Shown piece after piece: positions 5,859-7,358 of a stretch of 7,358 bases of DNA. The position numbers were made by a program, and so were the translations under genes. The stretch covers positions 1 through 7,358 of the forward strand of contig JADFPM010000132.1 in NCBI GenBank assembly GCA_022562335.1. Direction: 5' to 3'. The notes below the pieces were generated by a model. The model saw nothing but the letters and a program-made list of their open reading frames with translations. It was not told the DNA's origin and ran no database searches. How positions within the stretch are numbered: the first letter of the stretch is position 1; each line of letters opens with the position of its first letter. The DNA is from Chloroflexota bacterium (GTDB taxonomy: Bacteria > Chloroflexota > Dehalococcoidia > Lucifugimonadales > UBA3495).

Positions 5859-5961
5859 CCCCTGCTTGGTTGTCCGATGATAAGTTGAACTCGGTGCCTA
5901 CGCCATTGGCCAAGAAAGCGCCGGGCGAGTCACGGCTTTCCTGCCACAAATTCATGGCTAA

Positions 5962-6195
5962 TCATGGGAAATCTCCCTGAAAATAGGAGAGCCGTTTCCG
6001 GAAGATGCGGGCTAGAACCTGGAGTTCAATAAAGTCCAGCCTGCGTTCTCCAGACTCCACCTTTGAGACAAAGGACTGCGGCTTGCCAAGCAAACGGGCC
6101 ACCTGTTCCTGAGTCAATTTGGCATCTAGTCTGGCTTGCCGGATTTTAGCCAGAAACTGAACGTAAGCGTCGTGGTAAATTGTCTCGGTGAGCAC
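5962..6195 (-). CDS. Small XRE-family HTH transcriptional regulator
   Basis: A 77-residue protein made almost entirely of one Cro/C1-type helix-turn-helix domain. Helix 1 is about 12-25, helix 2 is TQEQVARLLG (28-37), the recognition helix is PQSFVSKVESG (39-49), and the RRLDFIELQVLARIF helix (51-65) follows. It starts at GTG 6195, the only start codon in the open frame, with a GGGG-type binding site just upstream. It converges on copy 1 of the protease-like gene (103-bp gap) and diverges from copy 2. The shared region 6196-6418 contains a candidate promoter and inverted repeat. It is likely a DNA-binding repressor acting on this local region, including itself. The gene and its upstream region are AT-richer than the thiamin cluster, hinting at separate ancestry. 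Confidence 0.8.
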   Translation of the reverse strand: MLTETIYHDAYVQFLAKIRQARLDAKLTQEQVARLLGKPQSFVSKVESGERRLDFIELQVLARIFRKRLSYFQGDFP

Positions 6196-6223
6196 CCGAC
6201 CCCAGAAAACGTAATAAATATAG

Positions 6224-6252
6224 TTGAATTATGCGATTAGGTTTGCTAATAT
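6224..6252 (+). promoter_or_regulatory. Candidate promoter for protease-like copy 2
   Basis: TTGAAT (6224-6229) and TAATAT (6247-6252), spaced 17 nt, make a plausible sigma-70 promoter in the AT-rich divergent region. Transcription would begin near 6259, leaving a 160-nt leader before ATG 6419. This argues against translation of the open frame that extends upstream to 6224. Confidence 0.45.
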
Positions 6253-6268
6253 CCCAAAATCGGATATT
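6248..6268. promoter_or_regulatory. Candidate operator: 7-bp inverted repeat over the start site
   Basis: AATATCC (6248-6254) and GGATATT (6262-6268) are perfect inverted arms separated by 7 nt. The site overlaps the predicted -10 and start of the copy 2 promoter. It lies about 50-75 bp upstream of the divergent XRE gene, a natural place for that repressor to bind. Binding is inferred. Confidence 0.45.
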
Positions 6269-6418
6269 TCCCCGGCCATGGGGAATGTTGCGGCTATTCA
6301 TGAGGCTATAAATGAGCGACGTAATGTTAAGCCTGTCCTGACCCCGATGAAATCGCGGCGCAGGGGTGGGGGTGAAGCTGAATTGGCCGAAAATTCTTGC
6401 GATAGGATTGACGAAATC

Positions 6419-6775
6419 ATGCCCCAATTTCATCTCCCCGTTGAAATTGGACCTGCCGACCGCTCCAGATTCCAGTGGTTGATCGCCCAAATGGACGCCC
6501 ACATCACCTATACCGTCTTTCCCGCACCGGTATTGACCATGCTGGGGATCGAGCCAGCCTGGAGCCAGGTATTCCAGATAGTGGGAGGCGGCCAGAAAGA
6601 GGTTCAGTTTGCCGAGATCAGGGTCCGTTTGGAAGGCCAGGAGCGCACCACCGTGTGCGTTTTTGGAGATATCGGCAGCCGTCCGGCCCTCGGCAGGCAC
6701 GCGCTGGAAGCCTTCGGGCTCGTTGCCGACGAAGCCAGCGAAACGCTGGTGGTGGCCAGGCTGAAACTCGGATGA
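6419..6775 (+). CDS. Clan AA aspartic-protease-like protein, copy 2, degenerate DTG motif
   Basis: A second 118-residue protein, aligned without gaps to the copy at 5502. I count about 20 differences, mostly in residues 20-56 and 84-87, plus a changed tail. The active-site strand reads M-D-A-H-I-T-Y (25-31), so the Asp is again kept and the DTG Thr and Gly are again replaced. The barrel core (EIRVRLEGQERTTVCVFG) is unchanged, pointing to selection for a folded protein rather than decay. The frame stays open back to 6224, but I chose ATG 6419. It matches the first copy's start, has AGGA (6404-6407) upstream, and the upstream region holds a promoter. Similarity to copy 1 continues into the leader (TTGCGA...AGGA...TGA..AAATCATGCCCC). 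Confidence 0.7.
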   Translation: MPQFHLPVEIGPADRSRFQWLIAQMDAHITYTVFPAPVLTMLGIEPAWSQVFQIVGGGQKEVQFAEIRVRLEGQERTTVCVFGDIGSRPALGRHALEAFGLVADEASETLVVARLKLG

Positions 6776-6861
6776 ACCGATATTAGCATAGACCCTTTGA
6801 GCCCTCCACTGTCCTCATGTTGGCCTGATTAGATCGCCCCTGCCCTCGACACTTGTTGCGG

Positions 6862-6867
6862 TATAAT
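6862..6867 (+). promoter_or_regulatory. Probable ileS promoter -10 element
   Basis: A perfect TATAAT lies 58 nt before the ileS start codon. No good -35 is seen at 16-18 nt upstream (CCCTGC region), so strength is uncertain. The leader would be only about 50 nt, too short for a T-box. Confidence 0.5.
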
Positions 6868-6879
6868 GACCCGTGCGTG

Positions 6880-6906
6880 CCGGTATTGAAAAATCCCAAT
6901 CACCGG
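6880..6906 (+). other. Leader stem-loop before ileS
   Basis: CCGGTATTG (6880-6888) can pair with CAAT-C-ACCGG (6897-6906), with one bulged C and an 8-nt loop. It ends 4 nt before the GAGG ribosome binding site (6911-6914), so it might influence initiation. No U-tract follows. Confidence 0.4.
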
Positions 6907-6924
6907 TCTCGAGGTTTGCCTTAC

Positions 6925-7358
6925 ATGTTCAACCCCGTCTCCAGCCGTGTCAGCTTCCCCGAGATGGAAGCCAACGTCCTGCAACTTTGGAAAGACAAGG
7001 ACATATTCCACCGCACCGAGACCGAAAGGGAAGACGGCCCCCTGTTCATGCTCTTCGAGGGGCCTCCCACCGCCAACGGCAGCCCCGGCATCCACCACGT
7101 GCTGGCCCGGGTGTTCAAGGACGTGATCTGCCGTTACCGCACCATGAAGGGCTACCGGTGCCTGCGCAAGGGCGGTTGGGACACCCACGGACTGCCGGTG
7201 GAGCTGGAGGTGGAGAAGGAGCTGGGCCTTACCAGCAAACGGGATATCGAAGAATACGGCATCGAAAAGTTCAACCAGCAGTGCCGCGAAAGCGTCTTCC
7301 GCTACGTCAAAGAGTGGGAGGTCATGACCGACCGCATCGGCTACTGGGTGGACATGGA
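6925..7358 (+). CDS. ileS: Isoleucyl-tRNA synthetase (IleRS2 type), N-terminal part
   Basis: The first 144 codons of a class I synthetase that charges tRNA-Ile; the gene runs off the right edge. Clear IleRS landmarks are FNPVSSRVSFPEMEANVLQLW (2-22), EGPPTANGSPGIHHVLARVFKD (45-66), the Y-x-T-M-K-G-Y stretch (71-77) and GGWDTHGLPVELEVEKELG (83-101). This wording (EGPPTANG, VLARVFKD, WDTHGLPVE) matches the eukaryotic-like IleRS2 clade rather than classical bacterial IleRS1. The ATP-binding HIGH signature (H-x-G-H) reads G55-I-H-H58, with the first and third positions exchanged. ATG 6925 has GAGG about 10 nt upstream. The KMSKS motif, editing domain and C-terminus are outside the window. Confidence 0.95.
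   Translation, partial: MFNPVSSRVSFPEMEANVLQLWKDKDIFHRTETEREDGPLFMLFEGPPTANGSPGIHHVLARVFKDVICRYRTMKGYRCLRKGGWDTHGLPVELEVEKELGLTSKRDIEEYGIEKFNQQCRESVFRYVKEWEVMTDRIGYWVDM

Noticed and set aside
5852..5862. GGGGTAACCCC palindrome over the stop codon of protease-like copy 1.
   Set aside because: Too short and lacking a T-run to be called a terminator; probably chance.
6224..6418. Open in-frame extension that would add 65 residues to the second protease-like protein.
   Set aside because: Copy 1 has no equivalent, the matching ATG and ribosome site are conserved at 6419, and the stretch contains a plausible promoter and inverted repeat. A TTG start at 6224 would coincide with the -35 element.

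Overview
The window looks like a chromosomal segment of a moderately GC-rich free-living bacterium. My best guess is Chloroflexota (Dehalococcoidia/SAR202-like). That guess rests on the combination of a lipoprotein ThiY, a GYD-domain protein, small clan AA aspartic-protease-like proteins and a eukaryotic-like IleRS2. It is an inference, not something the sequence proves.

Positions 1-300: the 5' end of a leftward gene, probably an HMG-CoA lyase/isopropylmalate synthase-like DRE-TIM enzyme, with its own leader. The leader holds a consensus-like promoter, a 17-bp palindrome and a small terminator-like hairpin. A near-perfect sigma-70 promoter (268-295) fires in the opposite direction.

Positions 300-5344: a thiamin-pyrimidine uptake and salvage cluster. 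A TPP riboswitch (about 331-416) is followed by a strong intrinsic terminator (445-475). Then come thiZ (ATPase), thiX (permease), thiY (substrate-binding lipoprotein), a small GYD-domain protein, tenA and thiD. ThiXYZ would import a pyrimidine precursor. TenA would hydrolyse the amino-pyrimidine to HMP, and ThiD would phosphorylate HMP to HMP-PP. High TPP would shut the run down by premature termination. No thiC, thiE or thiazole genes are present. TenA has Val where the Bacillus subtilis enzyme has its catalytic Cys135.

Positions 5345-6780: an accessory-looking patch. It has a palindromic REP/MITE-like element of about 83 bp, then two nearly identical 118-residue genes related to clan AA (retropepsin-like) aspartic proteases. 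In both copies the DTG signature is changed to D-A-N/H. Between them, on the opposite strand, lies a 77-residue XRE-type repressor. A candidate operator overlaps the promoter of the second copy.

Positions 6781-7358: a short leader and the first 144 codons of ileS. The protein is IleRS2-like and carries the swapped G-I-H-H form of the HIGH signature.
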